This document shows, in pieces, positions 43,243 to 53,243 of a stretch of 64,000 bases of DNA. This DNA comes from Mycolicibacterium peregrinum (lineage in GTDB: Bacteria; Actinomycetota; Actinomycetes; Mycobacteriales; Mycobacteriaceae), in NCBI RefSeq assembly GCF_002102345.1, contig NZ_LQPP01000040.1:62001-126000 (forward strand), in the 5' to 3' direction. The first letter of the stretch is position 1. Every line of letters begins with the position of its first letter. A program made the position numbers and the translations under genes. Below the pieces are notes generated by a model. That model made no database searches. It had not been told where the DNA came from and saw only the letters and a program-made list of their open reading frames with translations.

Positions 43243-44214
43243 GTGTCCGCGCTGGCCTTCACCCTCGTCGCGCTGGCCCTCGTCGGGCCGGTACCGGCGG
43301 TGTTGGCGCGTGCGGCCTGGCCACTGCGCGCCCCGCGCGCGGCAATAGTGCTGTGGCAGTCGGTCGCACTGGCCGCTGTGCTGTCCGCTTTCTCGGCCGG
43401 TATCGCCATCGCGAGCCGGCTTTTCGTTCCCGGACCCGACGGCAGGCCGACCGCCACGATCACCAGTGAGATCAAAGCCCTCGGTCTGCCGTTGTGGCTG
43501 CTCTACGTCGTGGTGTTCACCCTGACCCTGCTGATCGGCGGCCGGTTGTGTCTCGCCGTGATCCAGGTGGCGGTCGCCACCCGGCGCAGGCGCGCGCATC
43601 ACCGCATGATGGTCGACCTGCTCGGCAAGTCCCGCGACGCGGTGCCTGCCCACCTCTGTACGGCGCACCGCCCGCTCGCCGGTGACGGACTGCGCATCCT
43701 CGATGTCGCGCAGCCACTCGCCTACTGCCTACCCGGCGTCCGCAGTCGCGTCGTGGTGAGCGAGGGAACGCTCACCACGTTGTCCGACAACGAGGTTGCC
43801 GCCATCCTCACCCATGAGCGGGCCCACCTGCGCGCCCGCCATGATCTGGTCCTGGAGATGTTCACCGCCGTCCACGCCGCCTTCCCGCGGTTCGTCCGCA
43901 GCGCCAACGCGCTGGACGCGGTCCGGTTGCTGATCGAGCTGCTGGCCGACGATGCCGCGGTCCGGACGGCAGGCCCCACTCCCCTGGCCCGGGCGCTGGT
44001 CGCCTGCGCGAGCGGCCGTACCCCCTCGGGCGCACTGGCCGCCGGCGGGCCCACCACCGTGATCCGCGTGCGGCGCCTCGGCGGCAAGCCGAACAGCGTC
44101 GCCATGGCCGTCACCGCGTACCTGGCCGCGGCCGCAGTTCTGGTGGTTCCCACCGTCGCCGTCGCCGTTCCCTGGCTCACCGAGCTTCACCGCCTGTTCG
44201 CCGGGCTGGGATAA
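43243..44214 (+). CDS. blaR: M56-family zinc metallopeptidase BlaR (Rv1845c type)
   Basis: 323 residues. Four or more transmembrane segments flank the M56 domain: HERAH is the HExxH zinc site and ELLADDAAVR carries the third ligand. It lacks the large extracellular penicillin-sensor domain of staphylococcal BlaR1, as in other mycobacteria. It is expected to cleave BlaI at the membrane. Start GTG 43243. No beta-lactamase gene lies in the window. Confidence 0.9.
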   Translation: MSALAFTLVALALVGPVPAVLARAAWPLRAPRAAIVLWQSVALAAVLSAFSAGIAIASRLFVPGPDGRPTATITSEIKALGLPLWLLYVVVFTLTLLIGGRLCLAVIQVAVATRRRRAHHRMMVDLLGKSRDAVPAHLCTAHRPLAGDGLRILDVAQPLAYCLPGVRSRVVVSEGTLTTLSDNEVAAILTHERAHLRARHDLVLEMFTAVHAAFPRFVRSANALDAVRLLIELLADDAAVRTAGPTPLARALVACASGRTPSGALAAGGPTTVIRVRRLGGKPNSVAMAVTAYLAAAAVLVVPTVAVAVPWLTELHRLFAGLG

Positions 44215-44265
44215 ACCCCTGTCCAACAGGCGTTCTGACACAACAAAACAACGAAAGGCTGCGGC

Positions 44266-45732
44266 ATGACCTCGTCAAGCACACCGTCCAGCACCACCGG
44301 TACCGCGCAGATCGGAGTCACCGGCCTGGCCGTGATGGGCTCCAATCTCGCCCGCAACTTCGCCCACCACGGCTATACCGTCGCGCTGCACAACCGCTCG
44401 ATCGCCAAAACCGATGCGCTGCTGGCCGAGCACGGCTCCGAGGGCAAGTTCGTGCGCAGCGAGACGATCGCGGAATTCCTTGACGCCCTGGAGAAGCCAC
44501 GCCGGGTGATCATCATGGTCAAGGCCGGCGACCCGACCGATGCGGTGATCAACGAGCTGGCCGACGCCATGGAGCCCGGCGACATCATCATCGACGGCGG
44601 CAACGCCCTGTACACCGACACCATCCGCCGGGAGAAGGCGATCCGCGAGCGCGGCCTGCACTTCGTGGGCGCGGGCATCTCCGGCGGTGAGGAAGGCGCG
44701 CTCAACGGCCCGTCGATCATGCCCGGTGGCCCCGCCGAGTCCTACAAGTCGCTCGGCCCGCTGCTGGAGGAGATCTCCGCGCACGTCGACGGTGTGCCGT
44801 GCTGCACCCACATCGGCCCGGACGGCGCCGGCCACTTCGTCAAGATGGTGCACAACGGCATCGAGTACTCCGACATGCAGCTGATCGGCGAGGCCTACCA
44901 ACTGCTGCGCGACGGGCTCGGCCTTGAGGCCGCACAGATCGCCGACGTGTTCACCGAGTGGAACAAGGGCGACCTGGACAGCTACCTGGTGGAGATCACC
45001 GCCGAGGTGCTTCGTCAGGTCGACGCCAAGACCGGCAAGCCGCTGGTGGATGTGATCGTCGACGAGGCCGAGCAGAAGGGCACCGGGCGCTGGACCGTGA
45101 AGTCCGCCCTCGACCTCGGCGTTCCCGTCACCGGTATCGCCGAGGCCGTGTTCGCCCGGGCACTGTCGGGTTCGGTGCCCCAGCGCAAGGCCACCACCGG
45201 TCTGGCCTCCGGCGAGCTCGGCGACAAGCCTGCTGAATCAGCACAGTTCATCGACGATGTCAGAAAGGCGCTGTACGCCTCGAAGATCATCGCCTACGCC
45301 CAGGGCTTCAACCAGATCCAGGCCGGCTCGGCCGAGTACGGGTGGGGCATCACCCTGGGCGATATGGCCACCATCTGGCGCGGCGGCTGCATCATCCGGG
45401 CGAAGTTCCTCAACCGGATCAAGGAGGCGTACGACGACGATGCCGACCTGGCCACCCTGATCGCCGCGCCGTACTTCCGTGACGCAGTCGAGGCGGGCAT
45501 CGACAGTTGGCGCCGGGTCGTGATCAAGGCCACCGAGTTGGGAATTCCCGTCCCTGGCTTCGCCTCGTCGCTGTCCTACTACGACGCGCTGCGCACCGAA
45601 CGGCTGCCGGCGGCACTGACCCAGGGCCTGCGCGATTTCTTCGGCGCGCACACCTACGGGCGTACCGACGCCGAGCCCGGCCAGAAGTTCCACACGCTGT
45701 GGAGCGGCGACCGCACCGAGGTTCAGGCCTAG
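44266..45732 (+). CDS. gnd: 6-phosphogluconate dehydrogenase, decarboxylating (long form)
   Basis: 488 residues, the normal dimeric long form. NADP site GLAVMGSNLARN, substrate site GGNALYTDT and SGGEEGALNGPSIMPGG, catalytic KMVHNGIEYSDMQ (Lys and His/Asn). It converts 6-phosphogluconate to ribulose 5-phosphate, CO2 and NADPH in the pentose phosphate pathway. ATG 44266 is preceded by GAAAGG. guaB1 follows 46 bp downstream. Confidence 0.97.
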   Translation: MTSSSTPSSTTGTAQIGVTGLAVMGSNLARNFAHHGYTVALHNRSIAKTDALLAEHGSEGKFVRSETIAEFLDALEKPRRVIIMVKAGDPTDAVINELADAMEPGDIIIDGGNALYTDTIRREKAIRERGLHFVGAGISGGEEGALNGPSIMPGGPAESYKSLGPLLEEISAHVDGVPCCTHIGPDGAGHFVKMVHNGIEYSDMQLIGEAYQLLRDGLGLEAAQIADVFTEWNKGDLDSYLVEITAEVLRQVDAKTGKPLVDVIVDEAEQKGTGRWTVKSALDLGVPVTGIAEAVFARALSGSVPQRKATTGLASGELGDKPAESAQFIDDVRKALYASKIIAYAQGFNQIQAGSAEYGWGITLGDMATIWRGGCIIRAKFLNRIKEAYDDDADLATLIAAPYFRDAVEAGIDSWRRVVIKATELGIPVPGFASSLSYYDALRTERLPAALTQGLRDFFGAHTYGRTDAEPGQKFHTLWSGDRTEVQA

Positions 45733-45778
45733 ATTCAGCGGCCCTGACGGGGAAGCCCGCGCCACTAGACTCAAGGGC

Positions 45779-47215
45779 GTGAGGTTTCTGAACGGACACA
45801 TCCCGCCGTATGACCTGACCTACAACGACGTCTTCGTCATCCCCGGCCGGTCGGATGTGGCATCGCGGTTCGACGTCGACCTGTCCACCAACGACGGATC
45901 CGGCACCACCATCCCGGTGGTGGTGGCGAACATGACGGCGGTGGCGGGTCGACGCATGGCCGAGACCATCGCGCGGCGCGGGGGCATCGTGGTGCTGCCG
46001 CAGGATCTGCCGAGCACCGTGGTGGCCGACACGGTGCAGTTCGTCAAGAGCCGCGATCTCGTGGTGGACACTCCGGTGACGCTCGGCCCCGACGACTCGG
46101 TGTCCGACGCCGCGGCGCTGCTGCACAAGCGGGCCCACGGGGCGGCGGTGGTGGTGTTCGAGGGGCGGCCGATCGGGCTGGTCACCGAGGCCAGCTGTGC
46201 CGGCGTGGACCGGTTCGCCCGCATACGTGATGTCGCGGTGCCGGACTTCGTCACCGCTCCGGTGGGCACCGATCCGCGAAAGGTGTTCGACCTCCTCGAG
46301 CACGCACCCATCGATCTCGCGGTGCTGACCGAGGCGGACGGCTCCCTGGCCGGCGTGCTGACCCGCACCGCGGCGGTGCGGGCCGGGATCTACACACCCG
46401 CCGTCGATGCGGCCGGAAAGCTGCGCATCGCCGCGGCGGTCGGGATCAACGGCGATGTCGGCGCCAAGGCTCGCGCCCTGGCCGAGGCCGGGGCTGACCT
46501 GCTGGTCATCGACACGGCACACGGCCATCAAGTCAAGATGCTCGACGCCATCCAGTCGGTGGCATCGTTGAACCTCGGCCTGCCGCTGGCGGCGGGCAAC
46601 GTGGTCTCCGCGGAGGGCACCCGCGACCTCATCGAGGCCGGCGCCTCGATCGTCAAGGTTGGGGTGGGCCCCGGCGCCATGTGCACCACCCGGATGATGA
46701 CCGGCGTGGGACGCCCGCAGTTCTCCGCCGTAGTCGAATGTGCAGCTGCGGCAAAGGAACTCGGTGCCCACGTGTGGGCCGACGGCGGGGTCCGGCACCC
46801 GCGCGACGTGGCGCTGGCCCTGGCCGCCGGTGCCGCCAACGTGATGATCGGCTCCTGGTTCGCCGGGACCTATGAATCCCCCGGCGACCTGCTGCACGAT
46901 CGGGAGGAACGGCCGTACAAGGAGAGTTACGGCATGGCCTCCAAACGTGCGGTGGCCGCCCGCACCGCCGGGGACAGCCCGTTCGACCGCGCCCGCAAGG
47001 CTTTGTTCGAAGAGGGCATCTCGTCCTCGCGGATGAGCCTCGACCCGGGGCGCGGCGGAGTCGAGGACCTGCTCGACCACATCACCTCGGGGGTGCGCAG
47101 CACCTGCACCTATGTCGGCGCCGGCAATCTCACCGAACTGCACGAGAAAGTGGTGCTGGGTGTTCAGTCGGCCGCCGGTTTCGCCGAAGGACATCCGCTG
47201 CCGACCGGATGGTGA
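45779..47215 (+). CDS. guaB1: GuaB1-family IMPDH/GMP reductase with CBS domains (Rv1843c type)
   Basis: 478 residues. The TIM barrel carries the GMPR/IMPDH active loop GAMCTTRMMTGVG with the catalytic Cys. Two CBS motifs interrupt it (about residues 95-210: ARIRDVAVPDFVTAP, PIDLAVLTEAD). Mycobacterial GuaB1 has been shown to act as a GMP reductase regulated by its CBS region, distinct from the essential GuaB2. It recycles GMP to IMP in the cytoplasm. Start GTG 45779. Confidence 0.93.
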   Translation: MRFLNGHIPPYDLTYNDVFVIPGRSDVASRFDVDLSTNDGSGTTIPVVVANMTAVAGRRMAETIARRGGIVVLPQDLPSTVVADTVQFVKSRDLVVDTPVTLGPDDSVSDAAALLHKRAHGAAVVVFEGRPIGLVTEASCAGVDRFARIRDVAVPDFVTAPVGTDPRKVFDLLEHAPIDLAVLTEADGSLAGVLTRTAAVRAGIYTPAVDAAGKLRIAAAVGINGDVGAKARALAEAGADLLVIDTAHGHQVKMLDAIQSVASLNLGLPLAAGNVVSAEGTRDLIEAGASIVKVGVGPGAMCTTRMMTGVGRPQFSAVVECAAAAKELGAHVWADGGVRHPRDVALALAAGAANVMIGSWFAGTYESPGDLLHDREERPYKESYGMASKRAVAARTAGDSPFDRARKALFEEGISSSRMSLDPGRGGVEDLLDHITSGVRSTCTYVGAGNLTELHEKVVLGVQSAAGFAEGHPLPTGW

Positions 47216-47439
47216 CCGCGATACTATTGAGGTTCCTGTAAGCCGTCGGCGGCCGCGTATTGCCCGGTCGCCCGCCGCGTCAGATCGAACGAAAGGGTTC
47301 ACGTGCCGCAGGCACCCACCGAGGCCTCCGGTTCTGAACCGGCCTTCCGGGTGGAACACCAGTCACTTCTGAGCGCCGAAACCGACGACCCCTCTCCTAG
47401 TCGGCCGGGCCCCCGGCCCGGCGTTCCCCTGGAGAGCTG
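47216..47439 (+). other. Structured leader region between guaB1 and the CNNM/CorC genes
   Basis: 224 bp without a conventional gene. A good -10 element TACTAT (47222-47227) predicts a start near 47234. The region contains the hairpins GTGCC-GCA-GGCAC, CCGGTT/AACCGG inside CCACC/GGTGG, and GCCGGG/CCCGGC just before the ribosome site of the next gene. Fragments GAGGTTCCTGTA and AAAGGGTTCAC are loosely like parts of an Mg2+ (M-box) riboswitch, but the helices do not fit well. A short coupled ORF lies inside. Confidence 0.45.

Positions 47440-47440
<1 letters not shown>
47303..47440 (+). CDS. Possible 45-residue leader peptide coupled to the CNNM gene
   Basis: GTG 47303 has GAAAGGG 5 bases upstream and opens a 45-codon frame (VPQAPTEASGSEPAFRVEHQ at the start, Pro/Arg-rich end). 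Its TGA overlaps the ATG at 47440 (TGATG), so translation would lead directly into the CNNM/CorC gene. It is too short for typical gene callers. It resembles no known protein; it may be a regulatory leader peptide. Confidence 0.35.
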
Positions 47441-48799
<1,359 letters not shown>

Positions 48800-48807
<8 letters not shown>

Positions 48808-49909
48808 CATCCTCGGTGTGCTGCTGACGGTGCTGCTGCTGGCCGCCAACGCGTTCTTCGTGGCCGCGGAGTTCGCGCTGATCTCGGCCCGCCGTGACCG
48901 GCTGCAGGCACTCGCCGAGCAGGGCAAGCGCAGTGCGGTGACCGTCATCAGGGCGGGCGAGCACCTGTCGCTGATGCTGGCCGGGTCGCAGCTGGGCATC
49001 ACGATCTGCTCGATCCTGCTGGGGCGCGTCGGCGAACCCGCCGTCGCTCATCTGCTGGAGAAACCCTTCGCGCTGATCGGCGTCCCCGACGCGGTTCTGC
49101 ACACCGTCTCGTTCTTCATCGCCCTGGCGGTCGTGGTGACCCTGCACGTGCTGCTCGGCGAGATGGTGCCGAAAAACATCGCCATCGCGGGTCCCGAGAC
49201 GGCCGCGATGCTGCTGGTCCCGCCGTACCTGGTGTACATCCGGGCGGCCCGGCCGTTCATCGCCTTCTACAACTGGTGCGCCAACGCCACCCTGCGCGCG
49301 TTCCGGGTCGAACCGGTCGACGAGCTGGAATCGGCCGTCTCGACCGTCGAACTGTCGGAGATGATCGCCGAATCGGTGTCCGAAGGCCTGCTCGACACCG
49401 AGGAACACGGTCGTTTGACGCGGGCCCTGCAAACGCGCACCCGTACGGTCAGTGATGTCGCGATGCCGCTGGACGAGATTCACGCCATCCGGGTCGCCGC
49501 CCCGGGTTCCGGGCCCACCGTCGGGGATGTGGAGCGGGCACTGACCGACACCGGCTACTCGCGCTTCCCCGTGGCCGATTCGTTCGGCGACTTCATCGGG
49601 TACCTGCACATCAAGGATGTGTTGCCGCACATCAACGACCCGGATGCGGTGCTGGATCTGTCCATGGTGCGTCCGCTGCCGCGCGTCCCGGCCTCGTTGC
49701 CGCTGCCCGATGCGCTGTCCCGGATGCGACGTAGCAACAGCCACCTCGCGCTGGTTGTCAACGAGGAGAGCGGCGAGGAGCGGGACGGACCTGACGGTGC
49801 GAGCGATGCGCCTGCCGGTCCGGACGGGACCGTCACCGCGATGGTCGCGCTCGAGGACCTCGTCGAGGATCTGGTCGGCACCGTGCGCGACGGCACCCAC
49901 CGCATCTGA
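48800..49909 (+). CDS. CNNM-type membrane protein with CBS pair (Rv1841c type)
   Basis: 369 residues. The CNNM domain (LLTVLLLAANAFFVAAEFALISARR) and one CBS pair (MPLDEIHAIRVAAPGSGP; ALVVNEESGEER) are present. The C-terminal CorC/HlyC domain is missing compared with its upstream partner, and the second CBS contains a charged Gly/Asp insertion (EERDGPDGASDAPAGPDG). It probably forms a hetero-complex with the preceding protein, as the two genes overlap by 8 bp. Confidence 0.9.
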
Positions 49910-49984
49910 CCCGTCGGATCCCCCCTCGGATGCATCGGTAGGCTCGAGCCGCACGGCGGCAGCGGGCCACCCAGTGGAGGAGAC

Positions 49985-50911
49985 ATGGAAGGACGCGTTG
50001 GATCGGACGCGGCCGGACTGACCCTGCCGGATGCCGCCGAGGTCGACGAGGTCATGGCGGGCCCGGATTGGGCGGCACGCGCAGAGTCACACCGACGCCG
50101 CGCCGACGACTTCCTCACACCACACGTGCATCGCCGACACGCCGGTGAGCCGCACCCGGTATGGGATTTCCTGTTCACCTACTACAGCCTGCGGCCCCGT
50201 CAGCTACGCCGGTGGCATCCCGGTTTCGGGGTGGTACTGGCCGGCCGAGAGGCCGAGCCGTATCTGCGGCGCACAGGCTACGGTCCCCATCCGCACGGTG
50301 TCACGGTGCGGGCCGACTACCTGCTTTTCCGCGTCGAGACGGTCCGCTTCGTCGCGCGACTGATGCGCGCGACCGCGGCCCGGACACCCCGGATGAACTG
50401 CTTCGGACTCCATGAGTGGGCCATGGTCTACCGGACTCCCCAGCTACGTCACGACCGGGTTCCGCTGCGCCTCGGCGCCACCGGAACCGATGCCGTCGTC
50501 GAGTCGATGCCGTTGCGGTGCAGCCACTTCGACGCCTTCCGTTTCTTCACCGACGACGCCGTGCCCCGCAACGACCGGCAACTGAGCCGCGAGCAACAGC
50601 TCGACACCGAGCAGCCCGGCTGCATCCACGCCGCCATGGACACCTACAAATGGGCCTACAAGCTGGGTCCTCTGGTGCCGTCGGAACTCGTGATGGACGC
50701 ACTCGAACTGGCCGCCGACGCGCGGGCGGTCGACATGTGTGCCAGCCCATACGACTTGAGGCGCTATGGTTTCGAGCCGATCGCCATCGAAACACCGGCC
50801 GGGCGTGCCGAATACGTCAGGGCCCAGCAGCGCATCGCCGAACGGGCAGCGCCGTTGCGGATCACTCTGGCAAACCGGTGTGAGCTGTTGCTCACCAGGC
50901 TGGACGGCTGA
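49985..50911 (+). CDS. Conserved actinobacterial protein, function unknown (often labelled 3-methyladenine DNA glycosylase)
   Basis: 308 residues, no signal or membrane segment. Motifs: HRRHAGEPHPVWDFLFTYYSL, MNCFGLHEWAMVYRT, CSHFDAFRFFTDDA and GCIHAAMDTYKWAYKLGP. It contains many conserved His, Tyr and Trp residues, suggesting an enzyme. The glycosylase label found for relatives is not supported by any helix-hairpin-helix motif I can see. GGAGGAGA precedes ATG 49985. It lies just upstream of glcB. Confidence 0.75.
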   Translation: MEGRVGSDAAGLTLPDAAEVDEVMAGPDWAARAESHRRRADDFLTPHVHRRHAGEPHPVWDFLFTYYSLRPRQLRRWHPGFGVVLAGREAEPYLRRTGYGPHPHGVTVRADYLLFRVETVRFVARLMRATAARTPRMNCFGLHEWAMVYRTPQLRHDRVPLRLGATGTDAVVESMPLRCSHFDAFRFFTDDAVPRNDRQLSREQQLDTEQPGCIHAAMDTYKWAYKLGPLVPSELVMDALELAADARAVDMCASPYDLRRYGFEPIAIETPAGRAEYVRAQQRIAERAAPLRITLANRCELLLTRLDG

Positions 50912-50989
50912 AAGGCCGACGTTACCAATGGGTAAGCTGGATAAACGGCAGGCACCGCACGGTGCCTGGAGCCGAGGGAGGAAACGCGC

Positions 50990-53188
50990 ATGACCAATCG
51001 CGTGACTGTCGGAAACCTGCGCGTGGCACAGGTGCTGCACGACTTCATCACCAACGAGGCACTGCCGGGCACCGGCGTCGACCCGGACAGCTTCTGGTCC
51101 GGTGTGGACAAGGTCGTCGCTGACCTCACCCCGAAGAATCAGGACCTGCTGGCCCGTCGCGACGATCTGCAGGCGCAGATCGACAAGTGGCACCGCGCTC
51201 ATGTGCTCGAGCCGGTCGACCCCGAGGCCTACAAGCAGTTCCTCACCGATATCGGCTACCTGCTGCCGGAGCCCGCCGACTTCACCATCACCACCTCAGG
51301 CGTCGACGACGAGATCACCTCGACCGCCGGCCCGCAGCTCGTGGTGCCGATCCTCAACGCCCGCTTCGCGCTCAACGCCGCCAATGCCCGCTGGGGCTCG
51401 CTGTACGACGCGCTGTACGGCACCGACGTCATCAGTGAAGAGGACGGCGCCGAGAAGGGCACGGGCTACAACAAGATCCGTGGCGACAAGGTGATCGCCT
51501 ACGCCCGCAACTTCCTGGACGAGGTCGTGCCGCTGGCCGCGGGCACCTGGGCCGAGGCCACCGGCCTGAAGATCGACGAAGGCCAGTTGCTGGTGGAGTA
51601 CGGCGACGGCCTGTCCTCCGGCCTGGCCACCCCAGAGCAGTTCGTCGGCTACACCGGTGAGCTCGGGCAGCCGCAGTGGTCGGTGCTGCTGGCCAACCAC
51701 GGGCTGCACATCGAGATCCTGGTCGACCCGGACTCCCCCATCGGTTCCACCGACGCCGCGGGCATCAAGGACGTCGTTCTGGAATCCGCAGTCACCACGA
51801 TCATGGATTTCGAGGACTCGGTCGCGGCCGTCGATGCCGACGACAAGGTCCTCGGCTACCGCAACTGGCTGGGCCTGAACAAGGGTGACCTGGCCGAAGA
51901 GGTCAGCAAGGGCGGCAAGACCTTCACCCGCGTGCTCAACCCGGACCGCACCTTCACCACTCCGGACGGCGAGGGTGAGCTCACCCTGCCCGGACGTAGC
52001 CTGCTGTTCGTGCGCAACGTCGGGCACTTGATGACCAACGACGCCATCGTGGATGCGGATGGGAACGAGATCCCCGAAGGCATCCAGGACGCGCTGTTCA
52101 CGGGTCTGATCGCGATGCATGGGCTGAAGTCCACCGAAGAGAACGGCGAGCTGACCAACAGCCGCACCGGCTCGGTCTACATCGTCAAGCCCAAGATGCA
52201 CGGCCCCGACGAGGTCGCGTTCACCTGTGAGCTGTTCGGCCGCGTCGAGGACGTGCTCGGCCTTCCCGAGTCCACCCTCAAGGTCGGCATCATGGACGAG
52301 GAGCGCCGCACCACGGTCAACCTGAAGGCCGCCATCAAGGCCGCCGCCGACCGCGTCGTGTTCATCAACACCGGGTTCCTGGACCGCACCGGCGACGAGA
52401 TCCACACCTCGATGGAAGCCGGCCCGATGATCCGCAAGGGCGCCATGAAGGCCCAGCCGTGGATCAAGGCCTACGAGGACAACAACGTCGATGTCGGCCT
52501 GGCCACCGGCCTGGCAGGCAAGGCCCAGATCGGCAAGGGCATGTGGGCCATGACCGAGCTGATGGCCGACATGGTCGAGCAGAAGATCGGTCAGCCGAAG
52601 GCCGGCGCCACCACCGCGTGGGTGCCCTCACCGACGGCGGCCACCCTGCACGCGATGCACTACCACCAGGTGGATGTCGAAGCGGTGCAGAAGGAGCTTG
52701 CCGGCAAGAAGCGCGCCACCATCGAAGAGCTGCTGACCATCCCGCTGGCGGACTCCTCACTGACCTGGTCACCCGAGGAGATCCACGAAGAGGTCGACAA
52801 CAACTGTCAGTCGATCCTGGGCTACGTGGTCCGTTGGATCGATGCCGGCGTCGGCTGCTCGAAGGTGCCCGACATCCACGACGTCGCGCTGATGGAAGAC
52901 CGCGCGACCCTGCGGATCTCCAGCCAGCTGCTGGCCAACTGGCTGCGTCACGGCGTCATCACCGAAGAGGACGTCAAGGCCAGCCTGCGCCGGATGGCCG
53001 CCGTCGTCGACGAGCAGAACGCCGGTGATCCCGACTACCTGCCGATGGCGCCCAACCCGGATGCCAGCATCGCGTTCGGCGCGGCCCAGGAGCTGATCCT
53101 GTCCGGGGCAGCGCAGCCCAACGGCTACACCGAGCCGATCCTGCACCGGCGCCGCCGCGAGTTCAAAGCGAGCACCGCGGGGAAGTGA
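50990..53188 (+). CDS. glcB: Malate synthase G
   Basis: 732 residues, monomeric G-type length. It condenses glyoxylate and acetyl-CoA to malate in the glyoxylate shunt. Catalytic residues occur in ESAVTTIMDFEDSVAA and RSLLFVRNVGHLM; the Asp base and Cys/CoA region (NNCQSILGYVVRWIDAGVGCSKVPD) are in place. GGGAGG lies 9 bases before ATG 50990. In M. tuberculosis it is also found on the surface as an adhesin. Confidence 0.98.
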   Translation: MTNRVTVGNLRVAQVLHDFITNEALPGTGVDPDSFWSGVDKVVADLTPKNQDLLARRDDLQAQIDKWHRAHVLEPVDPEAYKQFLTDIGYLLPEPADFTITTSGVDDEITSTAGPQLVVPILNARFALNAANARWGSLYDALYGTDVISEEDGAEKGTGYNKIRGDKVIAYARNFLDEVVPLAAGTWAEATGLKIDEGQLLVEYGDGLSSGLATPEQFVGYTGELGQPQWSVLLANHGLHIEILVDPDSPIGSTDAAGIKDVVLESAVTTIMDFEDSVAAVDADDKVLGYRNWLGLNKGDLAEEVSKGGKTFTRVLNPDRTFTTPDGEGELTLPGRSLLFVRNVGHLMTNDAIVDADGNEIPEGIQDALFTGLIAMHGLKSTEENGELTNSRTGSVYIVKPKMHGPDEVAFTCELFGRVEDVLGLPESTLKVGIMDEERRTTVNLKAAIKAAADRVVFINTGFLDRTGDEIHTSMEAGPMIRKGAMKAQPWIKAYEDNNVDVGLATGLAGKAQIGKGMWAMTELMADMVEQKIGQPKAGATTAWVPSPTAATLHAMHYHQVDVEAVQKELAGKKRATIEELLTIPLADSSLTWSPEEIHEEVDNNCQSILGYVVRWIDAGVGCSKVPDIHDVALMEDRATLRISSQLLANWLRHGVITEEDVKASLRRMAAVVDEQNAGDPDYLPMAPNPDASIAFGAAQELILSGAAQPNGYTEPILHRRRREFKASTAGK

Positions 53189-53243
53189 TTAGACTTCGGC
53201 GGGTCCGGATGACTAGTCGGCGCGAGACGTACAGGGGTTAGGA

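Noticed and set aside
47228..47310. True M-box Mg2+ riboswitch
   Set aside because: Only short motifs match; the predicted transcript start would cut off the 5' motif, so I keep it as a structured leader of unknown type.
45524..47359. 611-codon minus-strand frame across guaB1
   Set aside because: GuaB1 on the plus strand has all catalytic motifs; the other frame is Arg/Gly/His-rich noise.
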